NCBI RefSeq assembly: GCF_024807145.1
Contig: NZ_JANUCA010000002.1
Location: forward strand, 434,001-498,000
Direction of reading: 5' to 3'
Length of the DNA stretch: 64,000 nt
From: Microbacterium sp. AK031
GTDB taxonomy: Bacteria > Actinomycetota > Actinomycetes > Actinomycetales > Microbacteriaceae
This document shows, piece by piece, positions 43,188 to 52,335 of the stretch (positions within the stretch are counted from its first letter, which is position 1; each line of letters begins with the position of its first letter). Below the pieces are notes generated by a model. It was given only the letters and a program-made list of their open reading frames with translations, searched no databases and was not told the origin of the DNA. The translations under genes and the position numbers were made by a program.

Positions 43188-43760
43188 CTACGCGTTCACG
43201 AGCTCCGCGGAGTGCTGCACGCGCGAGATGAGGCCGTTGAACGCCTCGAGGTATCCGACCAGGAAGCCGGCGGTGCTCTCGTCGGTGACCTGGCCGTCTT
43301 CGGTGAAGAGACCGGGGCGGTCCTGGATGAAGCCCTCTGGCTGACCCATGGTGATCGCGCTGAAGTGGCCGAGGATCGCACGCAGGTGCTGCTGCGCTGC
43401 GGCGGTCGCAACGCCGGATCCCGAGGCGCCGATCACTGCGACGGGCTTGCCGAAGAACGACATCTCACCGTACGGGCGAGTCGACCAGTCGAGGGCGTTC
43501 TTGAGCACACCGGGGATGGAACGGCTGTACTCGGGTGTGACGATGACGACACCGTCCACGTCGGCGATGGCCTTCTTGAAGTCGATCGCCACCTGAGGGA
43601 AGTCGCCGTCGAAGTCGGGCGAGTAGAAGGGAAGGTCCTTGATCGGGATCTCGACGAGCTCGGTGCCCTGGGGTGCGAGGTTCGCCAGCACGCGGGCCAG
43701 ACGGCGATTGATGGACGTGCTGGAGATGCTGCCGACGATGTAGCCGATGGTGCGAGTCAC
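43188..43760 (-). CDS. NADPH-dependent FMN reductase family protein
   Basis: A 190-residue flavodoxin-like reductase. The FMN phosphate loop is GSISSTSINRRLA (10-22), followed by VVIVTPEYSRSIPGVLKNAL and VAVIGASGSGVATA. The family reduces FMN, quinones, azo dyes or chromate with NADPH. GAAGAGAAGG precedes the ATG at 43760. It is divergent from the BenE-type transporter gene. Confidence 0.9.
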   Translation of the reverse strand: MTRTIGYIVGSISSTSINRRLARVLANLAPQGTELVEIPIKDLPFYSPDFDGDFPQVAIDFKKAIADVDGVVIVTPEYSRSIPGVLKNALDWSTRPYGEMSFFGKPVAVIGASGSGVATAAAQQHLRAILGHFSAITMGQPEGFIQDRPGLFTEDGQVTDESTAGFLVGYLEAFNGLISRVQHSAELVNA

Positions 43761-43882
43761 AGGGTTTCCTTCTCTTCTTCGGGCTCAGCGTGAGCCTTTG
43801 ACTGTCTTCAGGGGTCAACGACCGCCATCCAGATTCTATTCCTCTGCATACAATGAGTTCTCTGTGTACGGATCTCTCGCGC

Positions 43883-43895
43883 TAATCTCACCCCT
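43883..43895 (+). promoter_or_regulatory. Leaderless -10 of benE-like gene
   Basis: TAATCT (43883-43888), seven bases, then ATG 43896. There is no Shine-Dalgarno site. Confidence 0.45.
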
Positions 43896-45086
43896 ATGAC
43901 CGACGCGCCCGCTCCGCTGTCCAGGCCGATTCTCGCGGGCGTCGTCACGGCGCTTGTTGGCTTCACCAGCTCGTTCGCCGTGGTTCTCACCGGACTCTCC
44001 GCCGTCGGAGCATCGCCCACGCAGGCCGCGAGCGGCCTGCTGATCCTCAGCATCACGATGGGCCTCGCCTGCGCCATCCTCGCCTCGCGTTATCGGATGC
44101 CGATCACGGCGGCCTGGTCGACGCCCGGGGCCGCGCTGCTCGCCGCGACAGGAGTCGTCGACGGCGGCTGGTCTGCGGCAACGGGGGCATTCCTCGTCGT
44201 GGCCGCACTCACCCTGCTGGCCGGAGCATGGCCCGGCTTCGGCCAGCTCATCGCCCGGATTCCGGCATCCATCGCCCAGGCGATGCTCGCAGGAGTCCTG
44301 CTTCCGCTCTGCCTCGCTCCCGTGACAGGGATCGCCGAGAACCCGTGGGGCGTGATCCCCGTCGTGTTGACCTGGCTGATCTTCGCTCGGATAGCGCCGC
44401 GTTGGGCCGTGCCGCTGGCGTTCGTCGCCGCCGCGACCGTGGTCGGGGTGGAGTTGGTGCGGGGCGGTACCTCGATGGATGCGAGCATCCTCATCCCCCG
44501 CATCGAGTTCGTCGCACCGACATTCACCGTCGGTGCGCTCATCGGCATCGCCCTGCCGCTGTTCGTGGTGACCATGGCGTCGCAGAACATCCCCGGCGTC
44601 GCGATCATGCGCAGCTACGGGTATGACGTGCCGTGGCGCCCGGCCATGCTCGTGACCGGCATCGGCACGGCGATCGGTGCACCTGCCGGCGCACACGGAA
44701 TCAACCTCGCCGCGATCAGCGCCGCCCTGGCGGCGTCCCCTGAGGCGGACCCTGACCCGAAGCGACGCTGGGTGGCCGGGCTTTCGACGGGCGTCTCCTA
44801 CATCGTGCTCGGCGGCTTCGCCGCGGCCTTCTCCGCGCTCGTCGTCCTCGCACCCGCAGCGGTGATCCCCGCTGTCGCCGGCCTCGCGCTCTTCGCTGCG
44901 TTCGGCTCTGCCGTCCAGCAGGCAGTCGCCGAACCGAGTGAGCGGATGCCGGCCGTCGTGACCTTCCTCATCGCAGCATCCGGCATCTCCCTCGCGGGCA
45001 TCAGCGCGGCCTTCTGGGCGCTGATCGCCGGACTCCTGGTGCACCTCATCCTCACCCGCGCCACCACCCGTCCGCCCGCAGGCTGA
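43896..45086 (+). CDS. BenE-family benzoate/aromatic acid:H+ symporter
   Basis: A 396-residue membrane protein with about 12 hydrophobic segments. VVTALVGFTSSFAVVLTGL, the family segment RYRMPITAAWSTPGAALLA (about 66-84), MASQNIPGVAIMRSYGYDVP, and GAHGINLAAISAAL are typical of BenE. It likely imports benzoate or a related aromatic acid. No benzoate genes lie nearby, but the phenylacetate genes are 4-20 kb downstream. Confidence 0.85.
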   Translation: MTDAPAPLSRPILAGVVTALVGFTSSFAVVLTGLSAVGASPTQAASGLLILSITMGLACAILASRYRMPITAAWSTPGAALLAATGVVDGGWSAATGAFLVVAALTLLAGAWPGFGQLIARIPASIAQAMLAGVLLPLCLAPVTGIAENPWGVIPVVLTWLIFARIAPRWAVPLAFVAAATVVGVELVRGGTSMDASILIPRIEFVAPTFTVGALIGIALPLFVVTMASQNIPGVAIMRSYGYDVPWRPAMLVTGIGTAIGAPAGAHGINLAAISAALAASPEADPDPKRRWVAGLSTGVSYIVLGGFAAAFSALVVLAPAAVIPAVAGLALFAAFGSAVQQAVAEPSERMPAVVTFLIAASGISLAGISAAFWALIAGLLVHLILTRATTRPPAG

Positions 45087-45133
45087 CGGGGAGTGTCCGC
45101 CGCACGGGGGATGCCGTGGATGGACGCGCTCCG

Positions 45134-45145
45134 TAGCGTTGAGGC
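45134..45145 (+). promoter_or_regulatory. Leaderless -10 of ABC transporter operon
   Basis: TAGCGT (45134-45139), six bases TGAGGC, ATG 45146. It is the second copy of the 18-base string found before the histidine kinase gene. Confidence 0.55.
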
Positions 45146-46042
45146 ATGACCTCAGCAACCCTGCAGTTGACCGGCATCACCAAGAGTTACGGCACGCGCC
45201 GGGTGCTCGACGACGTCACCTTCCCCGTCGCGGCCGGCCACCTGACCGGCTTCGTCGGCGGCAACGGCGCCGGCAAGACCACCACGATGCGGATCGTGCT
45301 CGGGCTGCTCGCCTCCGACGGCGGTTCGGTCACGCTCGGCGGCGCCGAGCTGACGCCGGACGCGCGTCGCCAGTTCGGCTACATGCCTGAAGAACGCGGA
45401 CTGTATCCGAAGATGAAGGTGCTCGAGCAGGTCGTGTACCTCGCGCGTCTGCATGGCTTCTCCAAGACGGATGCCACGACGCGGGCGACCGCGCTGCTGG
45501 AGGAACTCGGTCTCGGCGAACGGCTGAACGACAACCTCGAGGCGCTGTCGCTCGGCAATCAGCAGCGGGCGCAGATCGCGGCATCCCTCGTGCACGACCC
45601 GGAGGTCCTCATCCTCGACGAACCCTTCTCCGGCCTGGATCCACTCGCCGTCGAGACCGTCGCGGGCGTGCTGCAGGAGCGCGCGGCGCGCGGCGTCTCG
45701 GTGCTGTTCTCCTCGCATCAGCTCGACGTCGTCGAGCGTCTGTGCGACGACCTCGTCATCATCGCGGGCGGCACCATTCGCGCCGCCGGACCGCGCGAGC
45801 AGCTGCGCGAACAGTATTCCGCCCCTCGGTGGGAATTGGAGAGCAGCGGAGACGTCGGCTGGTTGCGTGAGGAGCCGGGTGTGAGCGTCGTCGACTTCGA
45901 CGGCGGCAGCGCCGTGTTCGACGTCGATGCCCCTTCGACAGCACAGCGGGTTCTCCGCCGCGCCCTCGACGGCGCGGAGGTCTCGCGCTTCACTCCGCAG
46001 CATCCATCGCTCTCGCAGATCTTCAAGGAGGTCATCCAGTGA
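45146..46042 (+). CDS. ABC transporter ATP-binding protein (NatA-like)
   Basis: A 298-residue ATPase. Walker A GGNGAGKTTTMRI (38-50), Q-loop region FGYMPEERGLYPKM, signature ALSLGNQQRAQIAASL, Walker B VLILDEPFSGLDP, and the H-loop SSHQLDVVERLC are all present. The PEERGLYP and LGNQQR forms are typical of Na+/drug exporters of the NatA class. A C-terminal domain (about 220-298) follows. It overlaps the permease start (GTGA). Confidence 0.92.
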   Translation: MTSATLQLTGITKSYGTRRVLDDVTFPVAAGHLTGFVGGNGAGKTTTMRIVLGLLASDGGSVTLGGAELTPDARRQFGYMPEERGLYPKMKVLEQVVYLARLHGFSKTDATTRATALLEELGLGERLNDNLEALSLGNQQRAQIAASLVHDPEVLILDEPFSGLDPLAVETVAGVLQERAARGVSVLFSSHQLDVVERLCDDLVIIAGGTIRAAGPREQLREQYSAPRWELESSGDVGWLREEPGVSVVDFDGGSAVFDVDAPSTAQRVLRRALDGAEVSRFTPQHPSLSQIFKEVIQ

Positions 46043-47136
46043 CCGTTTCGACCGGAACCTCGCTCTCGCCGGTGCAAGGCGTCTGGCTCGTCGCCGAGCG
46101 TGAGCTCAGCACGAAGCTGCGCAGCAAGGCCTATCTCATCTCCACCGGCATCCTGCTGCTGATGGCACTCGCCGGCGTGATCTGGGCCGGCATCGCCAGC
46201 GCCACCCCCAGCACGACGCAGATCGCGGCGACGAGTACGGCAGCCTCGGTTCTCCAGGGCGCGGAGGGCTACGAGATCACCGATGTCGCCGACCGGGCCG
46301 AGGCCGAGAAGCTCGTCGCCGACGGCACGGTCGAGGCCGCAGTGATCGACGACGACTCCTCGCCGACCGGCACGGTCATCATCGCCGACAAGGAAGCTCC
46401 GCAGTCCCTGCTGCTCATGCTCTCCGAGTCGCCGACCGTGGAACTTCTCAACCCGGATGCCGCCGGCGGCGGGCTGCGCTACATACTCGGCATCGCCTTC
46501 GGCCTCGTCTTCATGATGGCCGCGATCACGTTCGGTTCGCCGATCGCGACGAGTGTCGTCGAGGAGAAGCAGACCCGCGTGATCGAGATCCTGCTCTCGG
46601 CGATCCCAGCGCGGATACTGCTCGCCGGCAAGGTGCTCGGGAACACCCTGCTCGCGATCTCGCAGATCCTGCTTCTGGTGGTCGTCGGCGCGATCGGCCT
46701 CATGGTGTCGGGGCAGACGGCTGTGCTGCAGGGCATCGGCGGGCCGATCGCCTGGTTCGCCGTGTTCTTCTTCTTCGGCTTCATCCTGCTCGCGGCCATG
46801 TTCGCTGCGGCCGGTTCTCTGGTCTCGCGCCAGGAGGACGTCGGCGCGACCATGACTCCGGTGATGTACCTCACGATGATCCCGTACTTCCTGGTGATCT
46901 TCTTCGGCGACAACCCCGTGGTCATGACCGTGCTCTCGTACGTGCCGTTCTCGGCCCCGGTCGGGATGCCGATCCGTCTGTTCTTCAATGAGGCGGCATG
47001 GTGGGAGCCGCTCGCATCGCTCGCGATCATGCTCGTGGCCTGTGTCATCGTGGTGCTGATCGGCGCCAAGATCTACGAGAACTCCCTGTTGAAGATGGGC
47101 GCTCGCGTCAAGCTGCGCGAGGCGCTGCGCGGCTGA
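46039..47136 (+). CDS. ABC-2 type permease (NatB-like)
   Basis: A 365-residue membrane protein. It has one N-terminal helix (AYLISTGILLLMALAGVIWA), a large extracytoplasmic domain (about 55-155), then five helices with TSVVEEKQTRVIEILLSAIP, the classical ABC-2 loop, and GKVLGNTLLAISQILLLV. The export substrate is unknown; NatB-like members export Na+ or peptides. GTG start coupled to the ATPase stop. Confidence 0.9.
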   Translation: MTVSTGTSLSPVQGVWLVAERELSTKLRSKAYLISTGILLLMALAGVIWAGIASATPSTTQIAATSTAASVLQGAEGYEITDVADRAEAEKLVADGTVEAAVIDDDSSPTGTVIIADKEAPQSLLLMLSESPTVELLNPDAAGGGLRYILGIAFGLVFMMAAITFGSPIATSVVEEKQTRVIEILLSAIPARILLAGKVLGNTLLAISQILLLVVVGAIGLMVSGQTAVLQGIGGPIAWFAVFFFFGFILLAAMFAAAGSLVSRQEDVGATMTPVMYLTMIPYFLVIFFGDNPVVMTVLSYVPFSAPVGMPIRLFFNEAAWWEPLASLAIMLVACVIVVLIGAKIYENSLLKMGARVKLREALRG

Positions 47137-47237
47137 GACCGGGCCGCGCGCCCGCCGCGCCTTGCGCGATGACGCACGGCGCATAGGGCGATCGTCATTC
47201 TGCTTCATCCGGAATATGCGCACGCATGGAAATGTTC

Positions 47238-47297
47238 TAGCGTGCAAGAGCAACGCGGACGACGGGGTCGGCACAGATCCCGACCCCGAAAGGCATC
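47238..47297 (+). promoter_or_regulatory. Promoter and 5'-UTR hairpin of the nitroreductase gene
   Basis: TAGCGT at 47238-47243 is a likely -10. The transcribed leader contains GGGGTCGG (47264-47271) and CCGACCCC (47280-47287), an 8-bp perfect stem. The stem ends at the base before GAAAGG, the ribosome site five bases before the ATG. The hairpin may shield or present the site. Confidence 0.5.
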
Positions 47298-47885
47298 ATG
47301 AGCACTCCGCTTCTCGACCGCACCGCGCAGACCGCCGTCCCGGTGTTGGGCGTCCTCGCAAAGCGCTGGAGCCCCCGCGCCTACGACAGCGTCACGCCGA
47401 TCGACGAGGCGAAGCTCGCCGCGGCACTCGAAGCCGCCCGTTGGTCACCATCCGCGAGCAACACGCAGCCGTGGCGCTTCGTCGTGGCACGACGGGGCAC
47501 CGAGCTGCACGCGCGGATCGTGGCTGCGCTCCTGGGCTTCAATCGCGAGTGGGCCGGCAACGCCGCCGTGCTGATCGCCGCATTCGCGGAGCAGTCGGAT
47601 GCTGAGGGCAATACCCGACCATGGGCGCAGTACGACCTCGGGCAGGCCGTGGCTCACCTCTCGGTGCAGGCGCACTCCGACGGGCTCTTCGTGCATCAGA
47701 TGGGAGGTGTCGAGCGCGACCAGCTCGCCGCACTCCCCGGCGTCGAAGAGCGCTTCGCCCCGGTTTCGGTGATCGCCCTCGGCGAGCTCGGCGACCCATC
47801 GACTCTCTCAGAGAAGCTGCAGCAGCGCGAGTCCGCGCCGCGCACACGGCGTGCTGTCGCAGAGACGGTCATCGCCAGCGCCTGA
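47298..47885 (+). CDS. Nitroreductase-family protein
   Basis: A 195-residue FMN-dependent reductase. It has VLAKRWSPRAYDSVTPID, EAARWSPSASNTQPWRFVVA (about 46-65), AQYDLGQAVAHLSVQAHSDGL and VSVIALGELGD. The family reduces nitro compounds, quinones and flavins. Reading starts at ATG 47298 with GAAAGG. It is convergent with the TetR gene, from which it is separated by 51 bp. Confidence 0.9.
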   Translation: MSTPLLDRTAQTAVPVLGVLAKRWSPRAYDSVTPIDEAKLAAALEAARWSPSASNTQPWRFVVARRGTELHARIVAALLGFNREWAGNAAVLIAAFAEQSDAEGNTRPWAQYDLGQAVAHLSVQAHSDGLFVHQMGGVERDQLAALPGVEERFAPVSVIALGELGDPSTLSEKLQQRESAPRTRRAVAETVIASA

Positions 47886-47936
47886 TCGAGTGTCCCGCGG
47901 AGGCCCTGGCCTCTCGAAACCGACCGGCACAGAAGG

Positions 47937-48563
47937 TCAACTCGTGCGGAGTCCGTCCAGGGCGACAGCGAGCACGTCGTCGGCCAACTCGGAAGCGCCC
48001 TCGGGTCCGGTCGGCCGGTACCACTCGACGATCGAGTTGACCATGCCGAACAGCAGCCGCGTTGCGACAGCCGCCTCGACGTCGCCGCGCACAGTGCCCT
48101 CGACCTGTGCGGCTCGCACCAGCACGGCGACCTGGTCGTCGAAGGCACGCCGCCGCTCGAGCGCCGCGCGCTCGATGTCGCTGTTGCCCCGCACTCGCAG
48201 CAGCAGCGTCACGTATGCGAGCTTGTCGATGAGCACTCGCACTGCACCGCGAAGCACATGCTCGAGCCGCTCCCCCGCCGGTCCGGCAGCGGCGCCGGGC
48301 TCGCGCAGTACGGCTTCCAACGACCCCATCGCCTCGTCGAGGGCGAGTTCGAGCAGCCGCTCCTTCGACGCGTAGTGGTGGTAGAGAGCGGACTTCGAGA
48401 GGCCGAGGCGCTCGGCCAGCGACGACACCGATGTCGCGTCATACCCGTGCTCGATGAACACCTGCACGGCGATCTCGAGGATCTGCCGCTGGTCGTAGCC
48501 GGGGCGTCCGCGGCGCGCAGCGGGCACGGCCGACGCGGCTTCTTCAGACGATGACACTGACAC
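47937..48563 (-). CDS. TetR-family repressor of phenylacetate genes (PaaR-like)
   Basis: A 208-residue regulator with an N-terminal TetR HTH (AVQVFIEHGYDATSVSSLAE, RLGLSKSALYHHYASKERLL) and a C-terminal ligand domain (EWYRPTGPEGASELADDVLA near the end). It is divergent from the paa genes at 48678, and the palindrome between them recurs before paaA. In Corynebacterium a TetR-family PaaR represses paa genes through a similar ACT-x-AC-CG palindrome and is released by phenylacetyl-CoA. The name here is inferred from context. Confidence 0.87.
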   Translation of the reverse strand: MSVSSSEEAASAVPAARRGRPGYDQRQILEIAVQVFIEHGYDATSVSSLAERLGLSKSALYHHYASKERLLELALDEAMGSLEAVLREPGAAAGPAGERLEHVLRGAVRVLIDKLAYVTLLLRVRGNSDIERAALERRRAFDDQVAVLVRAAQVEGTVRGDVEAAVATRLLFGMVNSIVEWYRPTGPEGASELADDVLAVALDGLRTS

Positions 48564-48617
48564 GCGTCCCAGTCTGACATCAGCGATTGCCGACCCAGTC
48601 GATCCTTGGCATAATGA

Positions 48618-48640
48618 ATTACTGAACGATCGGTCAGAAA
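48618..48640. promoter_or_regulatory. Palindromic operator 1, PaaR-type
   Basis: ATTACTGAACGATCGGTCAG and three further bases contain the imperfect palindrome CTGAACGATCGGTCAG (one mismatched pair). It shares the first 11 bases and the CGGTCAG arm with the site before paaA. It is 55 bp from the TetR ATG and 38 bp from the hydratase ATG, placed to control both directions. Confidence 0.75.
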
Positions 48641-48677
48641 CTGCTGATCGAGCCGGACGACGCAGTCAGGAGGTCAG

Positions 48678-49421
48678 ATGAGCGAGGAACCTCTCGTCAT
48701 CGATCGCAGCCCCGACCGCGTCGTCGCCCGACTGAACCGCCCCGAGAAGCGCAACGCGATCGACCGCCAGATGGTCGACGCCCTGCACGCACTGTGCGCC
48801 GAACTCGAAGCCGAGCCGCGCACCCTGATCCTCACCGGCGCCGAAGGCGTGTTCGCCGCCGGCGCCGACATCACCCAGCTGCGTGCCCGCCGCGCCGAAG
48901 ACGCGCGCCGCGGCATCAACGCCGCGGCATTCATCCGCATCCACGACCTGCCGATGCCCGTGATCGCCGCGATCGACGGCTATGCACTCGGCGGAGGCGC
49001 CGAGCTCGCCTATGCGGCAGACATCCGCATCGCGACCCCTGCACTGAAGATCGGCAACCCGGAGACGGGACTCGGCATCATGGCCGCAGCCGGAGGCACC
49101 TGGCGACTGCGCGAGATCGTCGGCGACGGCCTGGCGAGCGACATGCTGCTCACCGGGCGCCTGCTCACCGCGGACGAGGCGCTGAGCGCCGGCCTCGTCT
49201 CCGGCATCCACCCGGCACCCGAACTGATGACGGCTACGCATGCGATCGCGGACCGGATCGCGGCGAACGACCCACTCGCGACTCAGCACACCAAGCGGGC
49301 GATGCGCGCACCCCGCGCGGCGCACCCTGACATCGACGGGGAACTGCAGGCGGAGCTGTTCGAGAGCCCGGAGAAGATGCGGCGGATGACCGAGTTCTTG
49401 GAGAGGCGAGGGCGGCGATGA
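48678..49421 (+). CDS. Enoyl-CoA hydratase/isomerase (PaaF/PaaG type)
   Basis: A 247-residue crotonase-fold protein. It has VARLNRPEKRNAIDRQMVDA, FAAGADITQL (oxyanion-hole strand), YALGGGAELAYAADIRIATP and PETGLGIMAAAGGTWRLREI, in which Glu of PETGLG is at the catalytic position. It acts on an unsaturated CoA ester of phenylacetate ring-cleavage or beta-oxidation. GGAGG is eight bases before the ATG. The stop overlaps the dehydrogenase ATG (ATGA at 49418-49421). Confidence 0.9.
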   Translation: MSEEPLVIDRSPDRVVARLNRPEKRNAIDRQMVDALHALCAELEAEPRTLILTGAEGVFAAGADITQLRARRAEDARRGINAAAFIRIHDLPMPVIAAIDGYALGGGAELAYAADIRIATPALKIGNPETGLGIMAAAGGTWRLREIVGDGLASDMLLTGRLLTADEALSAGLVSGIHPAPELMTATHAIADRIAANDPLATQHTKRAMRAPRAAHPDIDGELQAELFESPEKMRRMTEFLERRGRR

Positions 49422-50275
49422 AGGTCGGGATTCTCGGCGGAGGCCGCATGGGCGCGGGGATCGCACATGCGTTCCTGACGTCGCCCGATGCGGCATCCCG
49501 CCATGATGTGGTCGTCGTGGAGCGCGACGAGGAGCTGAGGGATGCTGCGGCACAGCGCATTCGCGAGAGCCTCTCGCGTTCGATCGACCGGGGTGTCATC
49601 GACGGCAGTCTCGAAGAAGCGATCAGCACGCTGCGGGCGAGTACCGATATCCAGGACTTCGCCGACTGCGATCTCGTGATCGAGGCCGTTCCAGAGGACC
49701 GTGCGCTCAAGTCAGAGGCGCTCGCGCTGGTGGAGAGCGTGCTGTCCGAAGACGCGGCGCTCGCCTCGAACACCTCCTCGATCTCGATCGAGGCCTTGGC
49801 CGCGTCGCTCATGCGTCCGCAGAACTTCCTCGGGCTGCACTTCTTCAACCCGGTGCCGTCGTCGTCGCTGGTCGAGGTCGTGAGCGGTTCGGCAACCGAT
49901 CCCGCACTCATCGAACGGGCGCGCGGCTGGGTCGAGGCACTGGGAAAGACTCCGATCGTCGTGCGCGATGCCCCCGGGTTCGCGTCCAGCCGGCTGGGCC
50001 TCGTTCTCGCACTCGAGGCGATCAGGATGCTGGATGCCGGAGTCGCCTCGGCGGAGGACATCGATCGGGCAATGGAGCTCGGCTATCGGCATCCGATGGG
50101 TCCGTTGCGCACGACCGATGTCGTCGGACTCGACGTACGGCTCGGCATTGCCGAAGAGCTGTACGCGACTCTCGGCGAGCGCTTCGCACCACCCGCGCTG
50201 CTCAGGCAGATGGTCGCGGACGGCAGACTCGGCCGCAAGAGCGGCGAAGGCTTCTACAGATGGGACGACGCATGA
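49418..50275 (+). CDS. 3-hydroxyacyl-CoA dehydrogenase (PaaH-like)
   Basis: A 285-residue NAD-dependent dehydrogenase. VGILGGGRMGAGIAHAFL (2-19) binds NAD, then LVIEAVPEDRALKSEAL, ALASNTSSISIEALAASL, LGLHFFNPVPSSSLVEVVSG with the catalytic His, and RHPMGPLRTTDVVGLDV. It oxidises 3-hydroxyadipyl-CoA to 3-oxoadipyl-CoA in the phenylacetate route. Coupled by ATGA overlaps to the hydratase and to paaZ. Confidence 0.9.
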   Translation: MKVGILGGGRMGAGIAHAFLTSPDAASRHDVVVVERDEELRDAAAQRIRESLSRSIDRGVIDGSLEEAISTLRASTDIQDFADCDLVIEAVPEDRALKSEALALVESVLSEDAALASNTSSISIEALAASLMRPQNFLGLHFFNPVPSSSLVEVVSGSATDPALIERARGWVEALGKTPIVVRDAPGFASSRLGLVLALEAIRMLDAGVASAEDIDRAMELGYRHPMGPLRTTDVVGLDVRLGIAEELYATLGERFAPPALLRQMVADGRLGRKSGEGFYRWDDA

Positions 50276-52335
50276 CCGAGGTTCTGCCCAGCTACGTGCA
50301 GGGCGCATGGTGGACGCCGGAATCGGATGCCGGTGCCGGTGCGCTCATCGTCCGCGATGCATCGACCGGCGAGGAGGTCACCCGCGTCAGCAGTGACGGC
50401 CTCGATCTCGCGGGCGCACTCGAGTACGCCCGCACCGTCGGTCACGCATCGCTCGGTGCGCTGACGTTCCACCAGCGTGCCGTGCTGCTCAAGCAGTTCG
50501 CGCTCGCGCTCACGCAGCGCAAGGACGAGCTCTACGCGATCTCGGCGCGTACCGGAGCCACCAAGGCCGACTCCTGGGTCGACATCGATGGCGGCATCGG
50601 AGTGCTGTTCGCATATTCGGGCAAGGGACGGCGCGAGCTTCCCAACAGCCAGGTGTACGTCGACGGCCCGGTCGAGCCGCTCTCGAAGGACGGCTCATTC
50701 CTCGGCCGCCACGTCTTCACCCGTCTGCCTGGCGTTGCGGTGCAGATCAATGCGTTCAACTTCCCGGTGTGGGGAGCTCTCGAGAAGTTCGCGCCCGCAT
50801 TCCTCGCCGGCATGCCGACCCTTGTGAAGCCGGCGACGCCGACCGGCTATCTCGCTGAGGCCTTCGTGCGCATCCTGGTCGAGTCGGATCTGCTGCCCGA
50901 TGGGTCACTGCAGCTGGTCAGCGGCAGCGTGCCCACCCTTTTCGACGAACTGCGCCTCGGCGACATCGTCGGGTTCACCGGCAGCGCGTCGACCGCGGCC
51001 GGGCTGCGGTCACGGACGCCGTCCGGAGTGCGCTTCACCGCCGAGACCGACTCGATCAACGCCTCGGTGCTCGGGCCTGATGCGACCGACGGCACTCCCG
51101 AGTTCGACGCCTATGTGCGCCAGCTCGTCACGGAAATGACGACGAAGGCCGGGCAGAAGTGCACGGCGATCCGACGCGCCATCGTGCCGGCTGCATCCGC
51201 CGATGCCGTGGTCGACGCCGTGCGCGCACGTATCGACGCGAAGGTCGTGCTCGGCGATCCGCGTGCGGAGGGCGTGACGATGGGCCCGCTCGTCTCGCTC
51301 GCGCAGCGCGACGAAGTGCTGCGGCAGGTGCGCGCACTGCAGGACGCCGGCGGGCGGATCGTGATCGGCTCCCCGGACGTCCCGGCAGCTCGCGGCGCCG
51401 ACGACTCCATGGGGTCGACGGACGGCGCCTTCATCGCGCCGATGCTGCTGCGCTTCGATGATGCGGATGCGGATGCCGTGCACGAGGTCGAGGCGTTCGG
51501 CCCCGTTGCATCGCTGCTGACGTACTCGACGCCCTCCGAGGCGGCGGCACTCGTCGCCCGCGGCGGCGGATCGCTCGTGACCAGCGTCGCGACGCACGAC
51601 CGGGCGTTCGCGGCAGAGCTGATGGGCGGCATCGCCGCATCGAACGGCCGCGTGCTGTTCCTCGACCGCGACGACGCACGCTCCTCGACCGGCCACGGTT
51701 CGCCAATGCCGGGCCTCGTGCACGGCGGCCCCGGCCGTGCCGGTGGCGGCGAAGAGCTCGGTGGCATCAGGGCAGTGCTGCACCACATGCAGCGCACGGC
51801 GGTGCAGGGCTCGCCCGACATGCTCACGGCACTCACCGGCGTCTGGCATGCTGGGGCGACCGCTCGCGACGACGGCATCCATCCGTTCCGGAAGTCGCTC
51901 GCGCAGCTGCAGATCGGTGACCGCATCGCTTCCGCGTCTCGCGAAGTCACTCTCGACGACATCGAGACCTTCGCGCACTTCACCGGCGACACCTTCTATG
52001 CGCATATGGATGAGCAGGCCGCCGCCGCCAACCCGTTCTTCCCCGGACGCGTCGCGCACGGATACCTGCTCGTCTCCTGGGCCGCGGGCCTGTTTGTGGA
52101 CCCGGAGCCTGGACCAGTGCTCGCCAACTACGGGCTGGAGAACCTGCGCTTCATCACTCCGGTGTCACCCGGCGACAGCATCCGCGTCGACCTGACGGCC
52201 AAGCAGATCACGCCGCGCGAGACCGACGAGTACGGCGAGGTGCGGTGGGATGCCGTGATCCGCAACCAGAACGACGACACGGTCGCGACCTACGACGTGC
52301 TGACGCTGGTGGAGAAGGAGCGCTCAGCCGCGTAG
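50272..52335 (+). CDS. paaZ: Bifunctional oxepin-CoA hydrolase / aldehyde dehydrogenase
   Basis: PaaZ opens the oxepin-CoA ring with a C-terminal MaoC hydratase and oxidises the aldehyde with an N-terminal ALDH domain. The 687-residue length is normal. The ALDH domain has PGVAVQINAFNFPVWGALEK, the catalytic Cys near residue 296 in KAGQKCTAIRR, and GFTGSASTAAGLRS. The MaoC domain (540-687) shows FAHFTGDTFYAHMDEQAA with the Asp/His pair and FFPGRVAHGYLLVSWAAGLF. Start ATG 50272 overlaps the dehydrogenase stop. Its end overlaps recQ by 12 bp, convergently. Confidence 0.94.
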   Translation: MTEVLPSYVQGAWWTPESDAGAGALIVRDASTGEEVTRVSSDGLDLAGALEYARTVGHASLGALTFHQRAVLLKQFALALTQRKDELYAISARTGATKADSWVDIDGGIGVLFAYSGKGRRELPNSQVYVDGPVEPLSKDGSFLGRHVFTRLPGVAVQINAFNFPVWGALEKFAPAFLAGMPTLVKPATPTGYLAEAFVRILVESDLLPDGSLQLVSGSVPTLFDELRLGDIVGFTGSASTAAGLRSRTPSGVRFTAETDSINASVLGPDATDGTPEFDAYVRQLVTEMTTKAGQKCTAIRRAIVPAASADAVVDAVRARIDAKVVLGDPRAEGVTMGPLVSLAQRDEVLRQVRALQDAGGRIVIGSPDVPAARGADDSMGSTDGAFIAPMLLRFDDADADAVHEVEAFGPVASLLTYSTPSEAAALVARGGGSLVTSVATHDRAFAAELMGGIAASNGRVLFLDRDDARSSTGHGSPMPGLVHGGPGRAGGGEELGGIRAVLHHMQRTAVQGSPDMLTALTGVWHAGATARDDGIHPFRKSLAQLQIGDRIASASREVTLDDIETFAHFTGDTFYAHMDEQAAAANPFFPGRVAHGYLLVSWAAGLFVDPEPGPVLANYGLENLRFITPVSPGDSIRVDLTAKQITPRETDEYGEVRWDAVIRNQNDDTVATYDVLTLVEKERSAA

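Noticed and set aside
45718..47274. Minus-strand 518-codon frame over the ABC transporter pair
   Set aside because: Rich in Asp, Arg and His with no motif; it is the shadow of the ATPase and permease frames.
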